DNA of 64,000 nt from Burkholderia sp. 9120 (GCF_000745015.1 NZ_JQNA01000002.1:4340001-4404000); one strand, 5' to 3'. Shown: positions 35,363 to 44,926, counted from the stretch's first letter. The notes: generated by a model not told the origin, from the letters alone. Numbers and translations are program-made.

Positions 35363-36479
35363 GGGTCTGCTCCAGTTGCACGGCAGGTTCGGTGCGCGCG
35401 GCGGCCTGCAATTTGACGCGCCACGCGGCAATCCGGCCACCGAGCGCTTCCCACGCGAGCAGGTTGGCGAACAGCAGGCCTTGCAGCACCAAGGTGGTGG
35501 CGTCGGGCAGATCGAGATGCCGTTGCAGCAGGCTGCCGCTCGCTTCAATGCCGCCGATCATCAGCGCGCACGCAATGATGGCGAGCGGATTCTGGCGCGC
35601 GGCGAAGGCCACCAGGATGCCCGCGTAACCGTAGCCCGCGAGCAGCGACGCATTCGCGCTGCCCTGCACCGCCGCGACCTCGAACATGCCGCCGAGGCCG
35701 GCCGCCGCGCCGCCGAGCACGCAGGCGCTCAGCGCCAGCAGGTTGACGGGCAGGCCAACCAGCCGCGCGGCGCGATTGCTGCCGCCCACCACGCGCATCG
35801 CGAAACCTTGCGTGCTGAACTTCACGAAGACCCACGCGGCGATACATGCCACCACGCCCCAGAACAAGCCCCAATGCGTGTCGAGCCCCGGGATCGAGCC
35901 GATCATCAACGCGTCGGGCACCGGCAGCGTGGACGGCTTGTTCAGGCTCGCGGGATCGCGCAGCGGTCCTTCCACCAGATGCTTGAACACGGCGATCGCG
36001 ATATACGACATCAGCAGGCTGCTGATCGTCTCGTTGACGCCGCGCCACTGCCGCAACGCACCGACCGCGCCGATCCAGATGCCGCCGGCCAGCATGCCGG
36101 CGAGCGCCATCAGCGGCGTGGCGATTAGCCAGGGCGTGTTGTGCGGCAGCAGTTGCGGGACGATCGCCGCGCCCAGCCCGCCGAGCGCGAGCGCCCCTTC
36201 GCCGCCGATCACGATCAGCCCGACCTGGGCCGGCAACGCCACGCACAACGCGGTCAGCATCAGCGGCGCCGCGCGCAGCAAGGTGCTTTGCCATGCGAAC
36301 GACGAGCCGAACGCGCCTTCGAAGATCAAACCGATTGCATCGGGCGCGGGCTGCCCTTGCACCAGCAGGAACAGCGAAAAAAGCAGCAAGGTGCCGAGCA
36401 CCGCCAACACGGTCGGCAGCGCGGGCAGGAGCGACAGCAGCGCTCTCGCGGCGAAGGGATTGGGGGGATGGGCACGCAT
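35355..36479 (-). CDS. ABC permease 1 of the BmpA-type importer
   Basis: This 374-residue BPD_transp_2-family permease starts at the ATG at 36479, with GAGGAG 5 nt upstream. Features include PLMLTALCVALPAQVGLIVIGGEGALALGGLGAA and the long helix-rich core with MRVVGGSNRAARLVGLPVNLLALSACVLGGAAAGLGGMFEVA. It pairs with the downstream permease and the dual ATPase. It is comparable to NupP/YufP of nucleoside importers; context suggests a ureide substrate. Confidence 0.92.
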   Translation of the reverse strand: MRAHPPNPFAARALLSLLPALPTVLAVLGTLLLFSLFLLVQGQPAPDAIGLIFEGAFGSSFAWQSTLLRAAPLMLTALCVALPAQVGLIVIGGEGALALGGLGAAIVPQLLPHNTPWLIATPLMALAGMLAGGIWIGAVGALRQWRGVNETISSLLMSYIAIAVFKHLVEGPLRDPASLNKPSTLPVPDALMIGSIPGLDTHWGLFWGVVACIAAWVFVKFSTQGFAMRVVGGSNRAARLVGLPVNLLALSACVLGGAAAGLGGMFEVAAVQGSANASLLAGYGYAGILVAFAARQNPLAIIACALMIGGIEASGSLLQRHLDLPDATTLVLQGLLFANLLAWEALGGRIAAWRVKLQAAARTEPAVQLEQTHA

Positions 36480-36554
36480 CACGGCTCCTCGATTCACGCA
36501 ATTTCGTCAGGCAAACGCGTCAAGCTAAAACATCACGTACGCGCCGCGCCGCGA

Positions 36555-37652
36555 TCAGATCTGACCGACGACGCCCGCGACCAGATAGTTCATGCTCTCG
36601 AGCGTGTAGTCGGTCTGCCCGTGGCTCGCGCCCGAGGCGATCGCCATGCCGCCCTTGTTGTCCTTCATCGGGCCTTTGAAGATCACGAAATTACCGGCCA
36701 CCATGCTGGTTCTGATCGCGTCGGCGTTCTGCTTCGCGGCCGCGCTGACCTTCGCGCCGTACGGCGACATCTTCACGAAACCTTCCTTCAGGCCGCCGCG
36801 CAGCACGTTGGGTTGCGGCGTGCCGGCCTGCGCGCCCGTCACCAGTTGCCTGTACGGCGTCGCCCAGTCCCACTCGGCGCCGGTCAGATAACCCTTCGGC
36901 GCGAGCGCCGCCTGGCTCGCGTGATAGCCGCAACTCATCGCGCCGCGTTTCTCCGCGGTTTCGACCACGACCTTCGGACCGTCGACGTGGCAGGTCACCA
37001 CGTCGCAACCCTGATCGACCAGGCTGTTGGTCGCCTCGGCTTCCTTGACCGGCATCGACCAGTCGCCGGTGAAGATCACCTGGGTGGTGATCGACGGATC
37101 GACCGACTGCGCGCCGAGCGTGAACGAATTGATGTTGCGCAGCACCTGCGGGATCGGTTTGGCGGCCACGAAACCGAGCTTTTTGCTCTTCGTCATATGA
37201 CCCGCGACCACGCCGTTCAGGTACTGGCATTCGTCGATATAGCCGAAGTAGCTGGTGATGTTCGGCGGGTTGCCCTGCTTCCACAAACCGCCGCAATGCG
37301 CGAAACGCACCTTCGGATACTTCGCCGCCATCTTCAGCACGTGCGGGTCGAAGTAACCGAACGAGGTCGCGAAGATCAGCGTGGCGCCGTCCTGTTCGAT
37401 CATCGCTTCCATGGTTTTTTGCACGGCGATGGTTTCCGGCACGTTCTCTTCTTCGACCACCTTTACATCGGGCATCTTCTTGATCACGGCGGCGGCTTGC
37501 GCCTGCGCCTGGTTGTAACCGTAGTCGCCGCGCGCGCCGACGTAGATCACGCCGACGGTGGTCTTCGGCGCGGCAAACACCGACTGGAACGGCAGGATAT
37601 TGCCGAGCGTCAGCATGCTGGCGCTGGTGATGAAATGGCGGCGGCTGGTCAT
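36555..37652 (-). CDS. BmpA/PnrA-family substrate-binding protein with twin-arginine-like signal
   Basis: The 365-residue protein begins MTSRRHFITSASMLTLGN, a twin-arginine-like signal (SRRHFI) followed by a hydrophobic stretch ending VFAA. The mature part fits the BmpA/PnrA family of nucleoside-type binding proteins (VGVIYVGARGDYGYNQAQAQAA; LIFATSFGYFDPHVLKMAAKYPKVRFAHCGG; GCDVVTCHVDGPKVVVETAEKRGAMSCGYHASQAALAP; GAEWDWATPYRQLV). It precedes both permeases and follows the allophanate hydrolase gene by 23 nt, so the ligand is likely biuret or another ureide. Confidence 0.92.
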   Translation of the reverse strand: MTSRRHFITSASMLTLGNILPFQSVFAAPKTTVGVIYVGARGDYGYNQAQAQAAAVIKKMPDVKVVEEENVPETIAVQKTMEAMIEQDGATLIFATSFGYFDPHVLKMAAKYPKVRFAHCGGLWKQGNPPNITSYFGYIDECQYLNGVVAGHMTKSKKLGFVAAKPIPQVLRNINSFTLGAQSVDPSITTQVIFTGDWSMPVKEAEATNSLVDQGCDVVTCHVDGPKVVVETAEKRGAMSCGYHASQAALAPKGYLTGAEWDWATPYRQLVTGAQAGTPQPNVLRGGLKEGFVKMSPYGAKVSAAAKQNADAIRTSMVAGNFVIFKGPMKDNKGGMAIASGASHGQTDYTLESMNYLVAGVVGQI

Positions 37653-37675
37653 GGTGTCCAATTCCTGATCGAGGG

Positions 37676-39595
37676 TTAGAGAGCGTTGGCTTGCGGGTTC
37701 GGCTGAAGACCGGCGGGCGAGTCGCCGTGCGGGCTGTCGTGCGGCTCGGCGCGCTCGGCCGTGGCGCTGTCGAGCCACGCGAGCCAGCCGCCGAACGCGG
37801 TGATGTCGTGCGCGCCGCTGGCGTCGCTCACGGCCGACGGTTCGCAGATAAAGCCCTTCACCGCGCGACCGTCCGCGAGTTGCAGCGTGCCGATGCCGAG
37901 CGGCGCGGGTACGTCGGCGACGAATGGGCCGAAGGTGCGCAGCGGGATCTGCCAGACTTCGACGGCAATCGGTGCGCCCTGGTGCGACGCGTCCGTGCGG
38001 ACCAGGCCGGGTTTGGGCGGTTGGGTGTTGGCGAGCGCGTAGAGCCGGTAATCGGCCGTTGTGGCGGTGGCTTCGACGAAGCGCGCGCCGGCTTGCTGAA
38101 GCTGCCAGTTCAGCGGCTGGCCACGCAGATGCGCGCCGACCACGGCGAGTGCGACGCTGGGTTCCTGGAATGGCAAAGGGGCGATCGCGCTGGCGATGGT
38201 GTCGGTGCTCGTTCCAGCGGCAACGCTGTTTGCGTCGGCGAACAGCGCCTCGATCCGCGCCCCCAGTTCCGCGAGCCGACGATCCGCGCCGCTTGGCGCG
38301 ATCAGCGTGACGCCGGCCGGCAAGCCGTCGTACCGACGCCGGCACGGCACGGCCAACGCGCACAGATCGAGCAGGTTCACGAAGTTCGTGTAGTAGCCGA
38401 GCTGGCTGTTCAGTTCGACCGGATTGGCCACGACGTCCGCGATCAACGGATGGGTCGGCGCGGTCGGCACGATCAAAACGTCAATGGTGTCGAACAACGC
38501 TTCGGCGCGCCGTTTCAGATCGACGAGCGCGTACTGGCCGTTGAACGCATCGACGGCGCTGAACCGGTCCGCCTGGCCGATTACCTTTGCGACGACCGGG
38601 TCGATCGCTTCACGATGCGTGTCGAAAAAAGCCCCGAGCGCGGCACGGCGCTCGGCAACCCACGGACCGTCGTAGAGCAGCGCGGAAACCGCCTTGAGCG
38701 GTTCGAAGTCGACCGGCTGGAGGCTCAAAGACAGATGCGTCGACAGTGTGTCGAGCGCCGAGGAAAACGCCTCGCTCGCTGCGGTGTCGCCATAAAATTC
38801 GAGCGAATCCGGCACGCCGATTCGCGGGGCAGCGTGCAGCAGACCCTGCATCGGGAGCTTGCGCGAATAGCCGTCGAGCGGATCAAAAGCCGCGATTTCG
38901 ACGAGCACGCGCCACGCGTCGCCGACGTCGTGCGCGAATACGGAAATCGTGTCGAGGCTGCGGCAGGCCGGCACCACGCCGCGCTTGCTGACCAGTCCCA
39001 GCGACGGTTTCAACCCGACGAGTCCGTTGAAGCCGGCAGGCACCCGCCCCGACCCGGCGGTATCCGTGCCGAGCGAAAAAGCTACGCAGCCCGCCGCCAC
39101 GGCAACCGCCGAGCCCGAACTCGAGCCCCCCGACACACGCAGCGGATCCACCGGATGCCGCACGGCGCCATACGGCGAACGCGTGCCGACGAGGCCGGTG
39201 GCGAACTGGTCGAGATTGGTCTTGCCGATCAGGATCGCGCCGGCATCGAGCAAACGCTGCACGGCGAACGCGGACACGTCGGGCGTGGTGCTGAACGCGG
39301 GGCAAGCGGCGGTGGTCGGCAGACCGGCGACGTCGATGTTGTCCTTCACCGCGAACGGCACGCCGAACAGCGGCATGCGCTCGAAGACGGCGCCGCCCTG
39401 CTCTTCATAGGCCATTTCGAGCGCACGGGCGCGCGCCATCAGGTCGGCGCCCGGCACACGGAGCGTCCAGACTTCCGGCCGGTCGATGTCGTCGATACGT
39501 GCGAGCGCCGACGCTACGACTCGAGACGGCGTGAGAACGCCCGAGGCATAGTCGTCGAGAAGGCTGCGAACCGTAAAAGGTCGTGGAATAGACAC
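37676..39595 (-). CDS. atzF: Allophanate hydrolase (AtzF type)
   Basis: The 639-residue enzyme starts at a GTG at 39595, with AAGGA 7 nt upstream. It has an amidase-signature domain (about 1-460) with the catalytic Lys84 (FAVKDNIDVAGLPTT), the Ser of GGSSSGSAVAVAAG, and nucleophile Ser182 (GTDTAGSGRVPAG). A C-terminal domain (about 480-620: SVALAVVGAHLRGQPLNWQLQQAGARFVEATATTADYRLYAL...AVEVWQIPLRTFGPFVADVPAPLGIGTLQLADG) is the hallmark of AtzF-type enzymes. It converts allophanate to CO2 and ammonia. It is the first gene of the operon, behind a palindromic operator candidate. Confidence 0.95.
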   Translation of the reverse strand: MSIPRPFTVRSLLDDYASGVLTPSRVVASALARIDDIDRPEVWTLRVPGADLMARARALEMAYEEQGGAVFERMPLFGVPFAVKDNIDVAGLPTTAACPAFSTTPDVSAFAVQRLLDAGAILIGKTNLDQFATGLVGTRSPYGAVRHPVDPLRVSGGSSSGSAVAVAAGCVAFSLGTDTAGSGRVPAGFNGLVGLKPSLGLVSKRGVVPACRSLDTISVFAHDVGDAWRVLVEIAAFDPLDGYSRKLPMQGLLHAAPRIGVPDSLEFYGDTAASEAFSSALDTLSTHLSLSLQPVDFEPLKAVSALLYDGPWVAERRAALGAFFDTHREAIDPVVAKVIGQADRFSAVDAFNGQYALVDLKRRAEALFDTIDVLIVPTAPTHPLIADVVANPVELNSQLGYYTNFVNLLDLCALAVPCRRRYDGLPAGVTLIAPSGADRRLAELGARIEALFADANSVAAGTSTDTIASAIAPLPFQEPSVALAVVGAHLRGQPLNWQLQQAGARFVEATATTADYRLYALANTQPPKPGLVRTDASHQGAPIAVEVWQIPLRTFGPFVADVPAPLGIGTLQLADGRAVKGFICEPSAVSDASGAHDITAFGGWLAWLDSATAERAEPHDSPHGDSPAGLQPNPQANAL

Positions 39596-39953
39596 GCTGT
39601 TTTCCTTGAGTCCAATCTTGAATACAAGTTTGAACTCAACTAAGCAGGAGCTATGCCAAATCCAGTGCCGGCTTCGGTGCAGAGCCTGCGAGCCTTGCCT
39701 GGTAAGGGTTGCGAGGCGACGCTGTCGGTCCCGGCGCATCATTGCGGCGCTCACGGCCAGCCGCGCTCGTGGTGCAGCGCTCACCAACTCGGGGCCGGCT
39801 CGCCCAGTCTTTGCGCCCGGCCGTGTGCCGTTGCGACGCATAGTCCGCCCGTGGCGCCGACGTTATATTTCGCCCGGTAGCCGCCACTTATTTAATTCAT
39901 TATCCCGATCGAATGAGCGTGTTTCTGGATCGGAATATCGCGAGGGAAATCTT
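39596..39953. other. Divergent promoter region between allophanate hydrolase and secreted protease
   Basis: This 358-bp gap drives the ureide operon leftwards and the protease rightwards. A 34-bp palindrome lies at the left end (annotated separately). Just before the protease, the stretch of about 39885-39950 is A+T-rich, as expected for a promoter, but no clean -35/-10 pair is claimed. Confidence 0.5.
39607..39640 (-). promoter_or_regulatory. 34-bp imperfect palindrome, candidate GntR operator of the ureide operon
   Basis: The sequence is symmetrical around 39623.5: TTGAGT (39607) pairs with ACTCAA (39640), and CTTGAATACAAG (39618-39629) forms the core. In all, 14 of 17 half-site positions match. 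Cores like TTGTAT-CAAG are typical of FCD-type GntR regulators. It ends 12 nt upstream of the allophanate hydrolase GTG start, so a bound repressor would block leaderless or short-leader initiation. Confidence 0.6.
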
Positions 39954-41999
39954 ATGCCGCGAACGTTAAAACACGTTCTGATTTATTGCACCCTGCTTTT
40001 AACGGGCGTCTTTCTCCTTTCCGCCGCTAATGCAGCCGATACGCAAGCACTTTGGCAAGATTCAGACAATCCGCGAAACGACACACTGAGATCAAGAATT
40101 GAAGCGGGATATCCGGCACAGCGGCGAATTCTCACCCTGGATTTCGCCAACCTAAAATCAGAAATCGCAGCCATTCCGATAGTTTCAGAAGAAATAACGC
40201 CACGATCTAAATACCCGGATATCCGGCTGTCTTTACCTTTACCTGAAGGCGGTTTTTCCGAGTTTGTCCTGTCCGATTCCGGGACCCTGCCGCCGGCGCT
40301 AGCCCAACGCTACCCGGAAATCCGCAGCCTGAAGGGCCGCGACGCCGAAGGACGCACCGTGCGTCTGGACATGTCGCCGCAAGGCATGAAAGCCATGGTC
40401 TACGACAAGGACGGCGCCTGGCTGGTGCAGCCCGCGGAAACACTGAGCGGTAAGGTGCAAAACGCCCCGGCGCGCGGCGGACAATACTGGAGCTTCCGCC
40501 GTCATTCGCTCCCTGCTTCGGATCAGCCATTTCACGAACACATCAGCGATTCGGCTTCCGGCGATCGACACTCCGACGCGAACCGCGACGCGTCCCAGTC
40601 GCGCACCGCGACCGGTAAAATTCGCCGCGATTATCGTATTGCCGTGGCGGCGACCAGTGCCTATACCGCCAAATTCGGCGGCACGGTGGCCGGCGGATTG
40701 GCGTCCATCAGCCTGATGATCAACCGCGTCAATGAAATATTCGAGCAGAATTTCAACGTGCATCTCACGCTGATTCCCAATAACGACAAGCTTATTTATA
40801 CGAAGGCCGCCACCGACCCGTACCTGAATAGCGGCGATGTATTGCTGGCCAACGTCGAGAATCTGGACCGTGTCGTCGGCGCGGCCGGCTTCGATCTTGG
40901 GCACGTCGTCACCACGGCTAGCGGAGGCGCCGCCGGACGTATCGGCAACACCTGCCGCAACGATGCCGGTACAAACAATAAGGCGGCCGGCATGTCGGGA
41001 CGGACCCATCCCGTGGGAGATGCGTTCCACGTCGATTTCGTCGCGCATGAGTTAGGGCATCAATTCGGCGCCTGGCACACCTTCAACCGCTGCGGCGGAG
41101 GAAGATCGACGCTACCGGGCTCGGCGCTCGAACCCGGCAGCGGCTCCACGATCATGGGATACGCGGGCATGTGTCTGCCCGTGGAGAATCTGCAGGATCA
41201 CTCGGATCCGTACTTCCATGCCGTCACTCAGGCTCAGGTGAATGCCTGGATTTCATCGAAAGGCGGCGACTGCGCGGTTAAACGTCTCAATCCGGGCAGC
41301 GCGCCGACCCTCGAGCCGCTCAGTCTGTCGGCCGGCGGCCTCGACACGCTGACGATCCCCTCGGGTACGCCGTTCGTCCTGCGGGGCCACGCGACCGGAA
41401 GCACACGCGCAAGGATGACGTATGGCTGGGAACAGTTCGATGCCGGGCCGGTGCAGGGCATCGTACTCAAAGACGACGGCCTGGGTCCGCTGTTCCGTTC
41501 CTATCTCCCCAATATCAGCGGCGAGCGCGTGTTCCCGCGCCTCGCGGCGGTCCTCGGTGACGAGCCGTTGGGCAAGGGAGAGGCCTACCCCGCCACGAAC
41601 CGCACACTGACGTTCCGCTTGACGGCGCGCGATACCCTCCAGAACACCACCGCCAGCTCGGATGTCACGCTCAATGTGCTGAAGACCGCGCGTCCTTTTG
41701 CCGTGACACTGCCGGGACGCTCGGCGACGCTATCCGGCGGCTCCGTCCAATCGATCGGCTGGGACGTCGCGAGCACCGACCAGGCGCCGATCTCGTGCAC
41801 GGCGGTGCGTATCGATCTGTCGGTGGATGGCGGGTACACCTATCTGCCGCGCCCGCTGGCTGCTGCCGTACCGAACACCGGCAGCGCGTCCGTCATGCTG
41901 CCGCGCGTGAGTGAGCGGACCGCGAAAGGTCGCGTCAGGGTAAGTTGCATCGGCAATGTCTTCTTCGCGGTTTCACCTGCCAACTTTGTTATCCAGTAA
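39954..41999 (+). CDS. Secreted reprolysin-like metzincin metalloprotease
   Basis: The ATG at 39954 (GAGGGA upstream) gives 681 residues with a signal peptide (residues 1-26, ending ANA). A propeptide-like region of about 200 residues (FSEFVLSDSGTLPPALAQRYPEIRSLKGRDAEGRTVRLDMSPQGMKAMVY) follows. The catalytic domain has the zinc site HELGHQFGAWH (HExxHxxGxxH) and the Met-turn STIMGYAGMC. Two beta-sandwich domains fill the C-terminus (KTARPFAVTLPGRSATLSGGSVQSIGWDV...SVDGGYTYLP). It should be an extracellular or surface endopeptidase. It is monocistronic; its target is unknown. Confidence 0.93.
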   Translation: MPRTLKHVLIYCTLLLTGVFLLSAANAADTQALWQDSDNPRNDTLRSRIEAGYPAQRRILTLDFANLKSEIAAIPIVSEEITPRSKYPDIRLSLPLPEGGFSEFVLSDSGTLPPALAQRYPEIRSLKGRDAEGRTVRLDMSPQGMKAMVYDKDGAWLVQPAETLSGKVQNAPARGGQYWSFRRHSLPASDQPFHEHISDSASGDRHSDANRDASQSRTATGKIRRDYRIAVAATSAYTAKFGGTVAGGLASISLMINRVNEIFEQNFNVHLTLIPNNDKLIYTKAATDPYLNSGDVLLANVENLDRVVGAAGFDLGHVVTTASGGAAGRIGNTCRNDAGTNNKAAGMSGRTHPVGDAFHVDFVAHELGHQFGAWHTFNRCGGGRSTLPGSALEPGSGSTIMGYAGMCLPVENLQDHSDPYFHAVTQAQVNAWISSKGGDCAVKRLNPGSAPTLEPLSLSAGGLDTLTIPSGTPFVLRGHATGSTRARMTYGWEQFDAGPVQGIVLKDDGLGPLFRSYLPNISGERVFPRLAAVLGDEPLGKGEAYPATNRTLTFRLTARDTLQNTTASSDVTLNVLKTARPFAVTLPGRSATLSGGSVQSIGWDVASTDQAPISCTAVRIDLSVDGGYTYLPRPLAAAVPNTGSASVMLPRVSERTAKGRVRVSCIGNVFFAVSPANFVIQ

Positions 42000-42119
42000 C
42001 GACGCGGAACGCGTCACGTAGTAACGCGCCGTGCCGATTATTGTCTGCACGGCGCGCGAATTTATACTCCGTACTCCGACGGGTTCGCTCACGCCCCGTC
42101 TCTCGCTGCGGAGTAGCCA

Positions 42120-43712
42120 TTGCCCGATACCCGACTCGCCGTCTCGACCGGCGGCATGGTCACCAGTCCTCATGCGTTAGCTAGCGAGGCCGGCCGCGAC
42201 GTGTTGCGCGCGGGCGGCAATGCGATCGAAGCCGCGATAGCGATCGGCGCGGCGCTGTGCGTGACGTATCCGCACTTCACCGGTTTAGGCGGCGACGCGT
42301 TCTGGGTTATCGCCGACCGGCACGGGACGCTGCGCACGTTATCGGGCATCGGTCAGGCCGCGGCGCAACTGCCCGCATTCGACGGCGCCATTCCGCTACG
42401 CGGCGCGGCGGCAGCGCTCACCAGCGCTGCCACGGTCGATAGCTGGTCACAGGCCGACGAGATCAGCCGCACAGTCTGGGGCGGCCGGCAGACGTGGGCG
42501 GCACTCTTCGCGCGCGCGATCGAATACGCCAGCGAGGGTTTCCCGGTGACGCCGTCGCAGCACTTCTGGCAAAGTCTGCGTGCCGATGAATTGCGCGCCC
42601 TGCCCGGCTTCGCCGCGACGTTCGCGCCGCACGGCCGGATTCCCGCCATTGGTGAGCGCTTCGCGCAACCGGCGCTGGCAGGAAGCCTCGACCGTCTGGC
42701 CCGGTTCGGTGCGCAGGAGTTTTATCGCGGCGAACTGGCCGAACGCATGGCTCGCGGCTTGCAGCAGGCCGGCTCGCCGCTGCGCTTGAGCGACCTCGCC
42801 CAAACCCGCGCACGCGATGAAGCGCCGCTACGGGTTGCTTACCGCGGTGGCGAACTGGTGAGCATGCGACCGCCAACCCAGGGCGTCACCACGCTGCAGA
42901 TCATGGGGATACTCGAACGCTTCGATCTGGGTCAGATCGCCGAAGGCAGCGCCGACTACTATCACCTGCTGGTGGAAGCGGTGAAATGCGCATTCATGGA
43001 TCGCGATCGCCACGTGGCCGATCCGGAGTTCACGCACGTGCCGGTCGACGACATGCTCTGCGCCGCCACCCTCGACGCGCACGCACGCACCATCCACCCG
43101 CACAGCGCACGGCCGTGGCCGCACACGTTCCGGCCGGGCGACACGGTGTTCATCGGCGCGACGGATCGCGAGGGCCGTAGCGTGAGCGTGCTGCAAACGG
43201 TGTACTTCGATTGGGGCAGCGGCGTGGTGGCGGGCGACACGGGCATTCTGTGGCACAACCGCGGCGCGTCGTTCAGCACGAACCCCACGCATCACAACGC
43301 GATACAACCGGGCAAGCGTCCGTTCCACACGCTCAATCCCGGTATGTTTCTGCAAGACGGCCGGCCGCGTTTGCTGTTCGGCACGCAAGGCGCCGACGGT
43401 CAGCCGCAAACGCTGGCCGCCATCCTAACGCGCCTGATCGACTACGGCATGGACCCGCTGACCGCGCTGGCCCGGCCACGTTTCCTGCTGGGCAAAACCT
43501 TCTCCGACACGCGCGATGCGTTGAAACTCGAAGCGGATGCCGGCGCCGACGTCTTCGCGGCCCTCGCCGCGCGCGGGCACGAAGTCAGCGCGATCCCGGT
43601 GCAGAGTCCGCTGGCGGGTCACCCTGGCGTGATTCGCCTCGACGCGAACGGCGCGGCGTGCGGCGCGCACGATCCACGCAGCGATGGGCGCGCGCTCGGC
43701 GTCGATTTCTAG
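42120..43712 (+). CDS. Gamma-glutamyltransferase family protein
   Basis: The 530-residue product begins at a TTG at 42120, with GGAG 6 nt upstream; no closer ATG precedes the conserved STGGMVTSPHALASEAGRDVLRAGGNAIEAAIA. It is a Ntn-hydrolase with the autocleavage nucleophile Thr342 in GDTVFIGATDREGRSVSVLQTVYFDWGSGVV. Canonical GGT has TTH here, while this shorter variant resembles YwrD-type enzymes. It has no signal peptide, so it is probably cytoplasmic. It hydrolyses or transfers gamma-glutamyl groups; the physiological substrate is unclear. Confidence 0.9.
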   Translation: MPDTRLAVSTGGMVTSPHALASEAGRDVLRAGGNAIEAAIAIGAALCVTYPHFTGLGGDAFWVIADRHGTLRTLSGIGQAAAQLPAFDGAIPLRGAAAALTSAATVDSWSQADEISRTVWGGRQTWAALFARAIEYASEGFPVTPSQHFWQSLRADELRALPGFAATFAPHGRIPAIGERFAQPALAGSLDRLARFGAQEFYRGELAERMARGLQQAGSPLRLSDLAQTRARDEAPLRVAYRGGELVSMRPPTQGVTTLQIMGILERFDLGQIAEGSADYYHLLVEAVKCAFMDRDRHVADPEFTHVPVDDMLCAATLDAHARTIHPHSARPWPHTFRPGDTVFIGATDREGRSVSVLQTVYFDWGSGVVAGDTGILWHNRGASFSTNPTHHNAIQPGKRPFHTLNPGMFLQDGRPRLLFGTQGADGQPQTLAAILTRLIDYGMDPLTALARPRFLLGKTFSDTRDALKLEADAGADVFAALAARGHEVSAIPVQSPLAGHPGVIRLDANGAACGAHDPRSDGRALGVDF

Positions 43713-43880
43713 TCAGCCAGCCAGCCGGTTACGGCACGGCGCAACGGCCCTACGGGAAACCGGATCAGCCCGCGCAACGAGCCTGCTAAGCTACGCGGAC
43801 GCCGTGTGGGCCAGACGCGCTTGCGCTGCCAAAGACCGCTCGCGCGCCCCATTCCAGAACCAGAAAAAATCGGAGACAAG

Positions 43881-44312
43881 ATGAAGCCGACCGCTCATCC
43901 GGATAGCGACACCGCTTCAGCGAACATCACCAGACGGATCGAAGAACTGGCGGACTGGCGTGGCGAAACGCTCGCGCGCATCCGCGAACTGATTCACGCG
44001 GCCGACGCCGACATTCAGGAAGAGTGGAAATGGATGGGCACGCCCGTCTGGTCGCACGACGGCATTGTCTGCACCGGCGAATCGTACAAGCAGGCCGTCA
44101 AGCTCACGTTCGCGCGCGGCGCCGCGCTCAAGGACCCGAAGAAGCTTTTCAATGCCAGCCTCGACGGTAATACGCGGCGCGCGATCGACCTTCACGAAGG
44201 CGAGAAGATCAACGAGGCCGCCTTTAAGCAACTGATTCAGGCCGCGGTAAAAGCCAATACCGAAGCGCTCGCAGAACGCGCGGCGAAGAAAAAAAGCAAA
44301 CCGCGCGCGTGA
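43881..44312 (+). CDS. DUF1801-family protein
   Basis: The ATG at 43881 (CGGAGACAAG upstream) gives 143 residues: RIEELADWRGETLARIRELIHAADADIQEEWKWMGTPVWSHDGIVCTGESYKQAVKLTFARGAAL...FNASLDGNTRRAIDLHEGEKINEAAFKQLIQAAVKAN. This is a good DUF1801 (YdhG-like) domain with a Lys-rich tail (KKKSKPRA). The family is widespread and its role is unknown. Confidence 0.88.
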   Translation: MKPTAHPDSDTASANITRRIEELADWRGETLARIRELIHAADADIQEEWKWMGTPVWSHDGIVCTGESYKQAVKLTFARGAALKDPKKLFNASLDGNTRRAIDLHEGEKINEAAFKQLIQAAVKANTEALAERAAKKKSKPRA

Positions 44313-44334
44313 ATCATGTAGTGGAATCTGACGC

Positions 44335-44925
44335 CTATTCCAGCGTAAAGCGGTCCCGCGTGGTCACGTAATCGCTGGCGCCGAAACGGCCCACCGGAAA
44401 GTAGTGCTGCAGCCGCACGCGCCAGGTGTCGGTGTCGATCAACTCGTCGCGCGCATGGAGCCGATGCACCCGGCCGATGAAAATCTGCCGGCTGCTCGTT
44501 TCCAGCGTCTCCCAGATCGTGCATTCGAACGCAACCGGCGCTTCGGCGATTCGCGGCGGCGCCACGTGGGTGCTCGGCACCGCCGTGAAGCCCACCTCGG
44601 CCAGCTCGCTCACGTTGGGCGGCAGCCGTTCCCCGCAGCGATGCATCTTCAGTGCGATGGCTTCGTCGGCGAGATGCACGACGAACTCGCCCGTGCGCAC
44701 GATATTGACCGCCGTGTCCTTCAGCGTGCCGTCCGCGACGCGGTTGATGCTGATCATCACGATCGGCGGTTCCTCGCCGAGCATGTTGAACATCGAAAAC
44801 GGCGCGGCGTTGATCGTGCCGTCGGCGCCGAGCGTGGTGACGAGCGCGATGGGACGCGGCACGATCAGGCTCGCCATCAGTTTGTAGCGCTGGTATTCGG
44901 TGATCGCGTCGAAGTCGATTTCCAT
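44335..44925 (-). CDS. Flavin reductase-like FMN-binding protein
   Basis: The 196-residue protein (MEIDFDAITEYQRYKLMASLIVPRPIALVTTLGADGTINAAPFSMFNMLGEEPPIVMISI...) belongs to the flavin reductase-like split beta-barrel family that binds FMN and uses NAD(P)H. It follows the GntR regulator by 1 nt and a deacetylase gene, forming a three-gene unit. A monooxygenase partner is not present nearby; the SfnB-like flavoprotein at 51412 is a possible one. Confidence 0.9.
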   Translation of the reverse strand: MEIDFDAITEYQRYKLMASLIVPRPIALVTTLGADGTINAAPFSMFNMLGEEPPIVMISINRVADGTLKDTAVNIVRTGEFVVHLADEAIALKMHRCGERLPPNVSELAEVGFTAVPSTHVAPPRIAEAPVAFECTIWETLETSSRQIFIGRVHRLHARDELIDTDTWRVRLQHYFPVGRFGASDYVTTRDRFTLE

Positions 44926-44926
44926 G

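Noticed and set aside
37691..39643. 650-codon plus-strand reading opposite allophanate hydrolase
   Set aside because: Arg-rich antisense shadow of a gene with intact amidase motifs.
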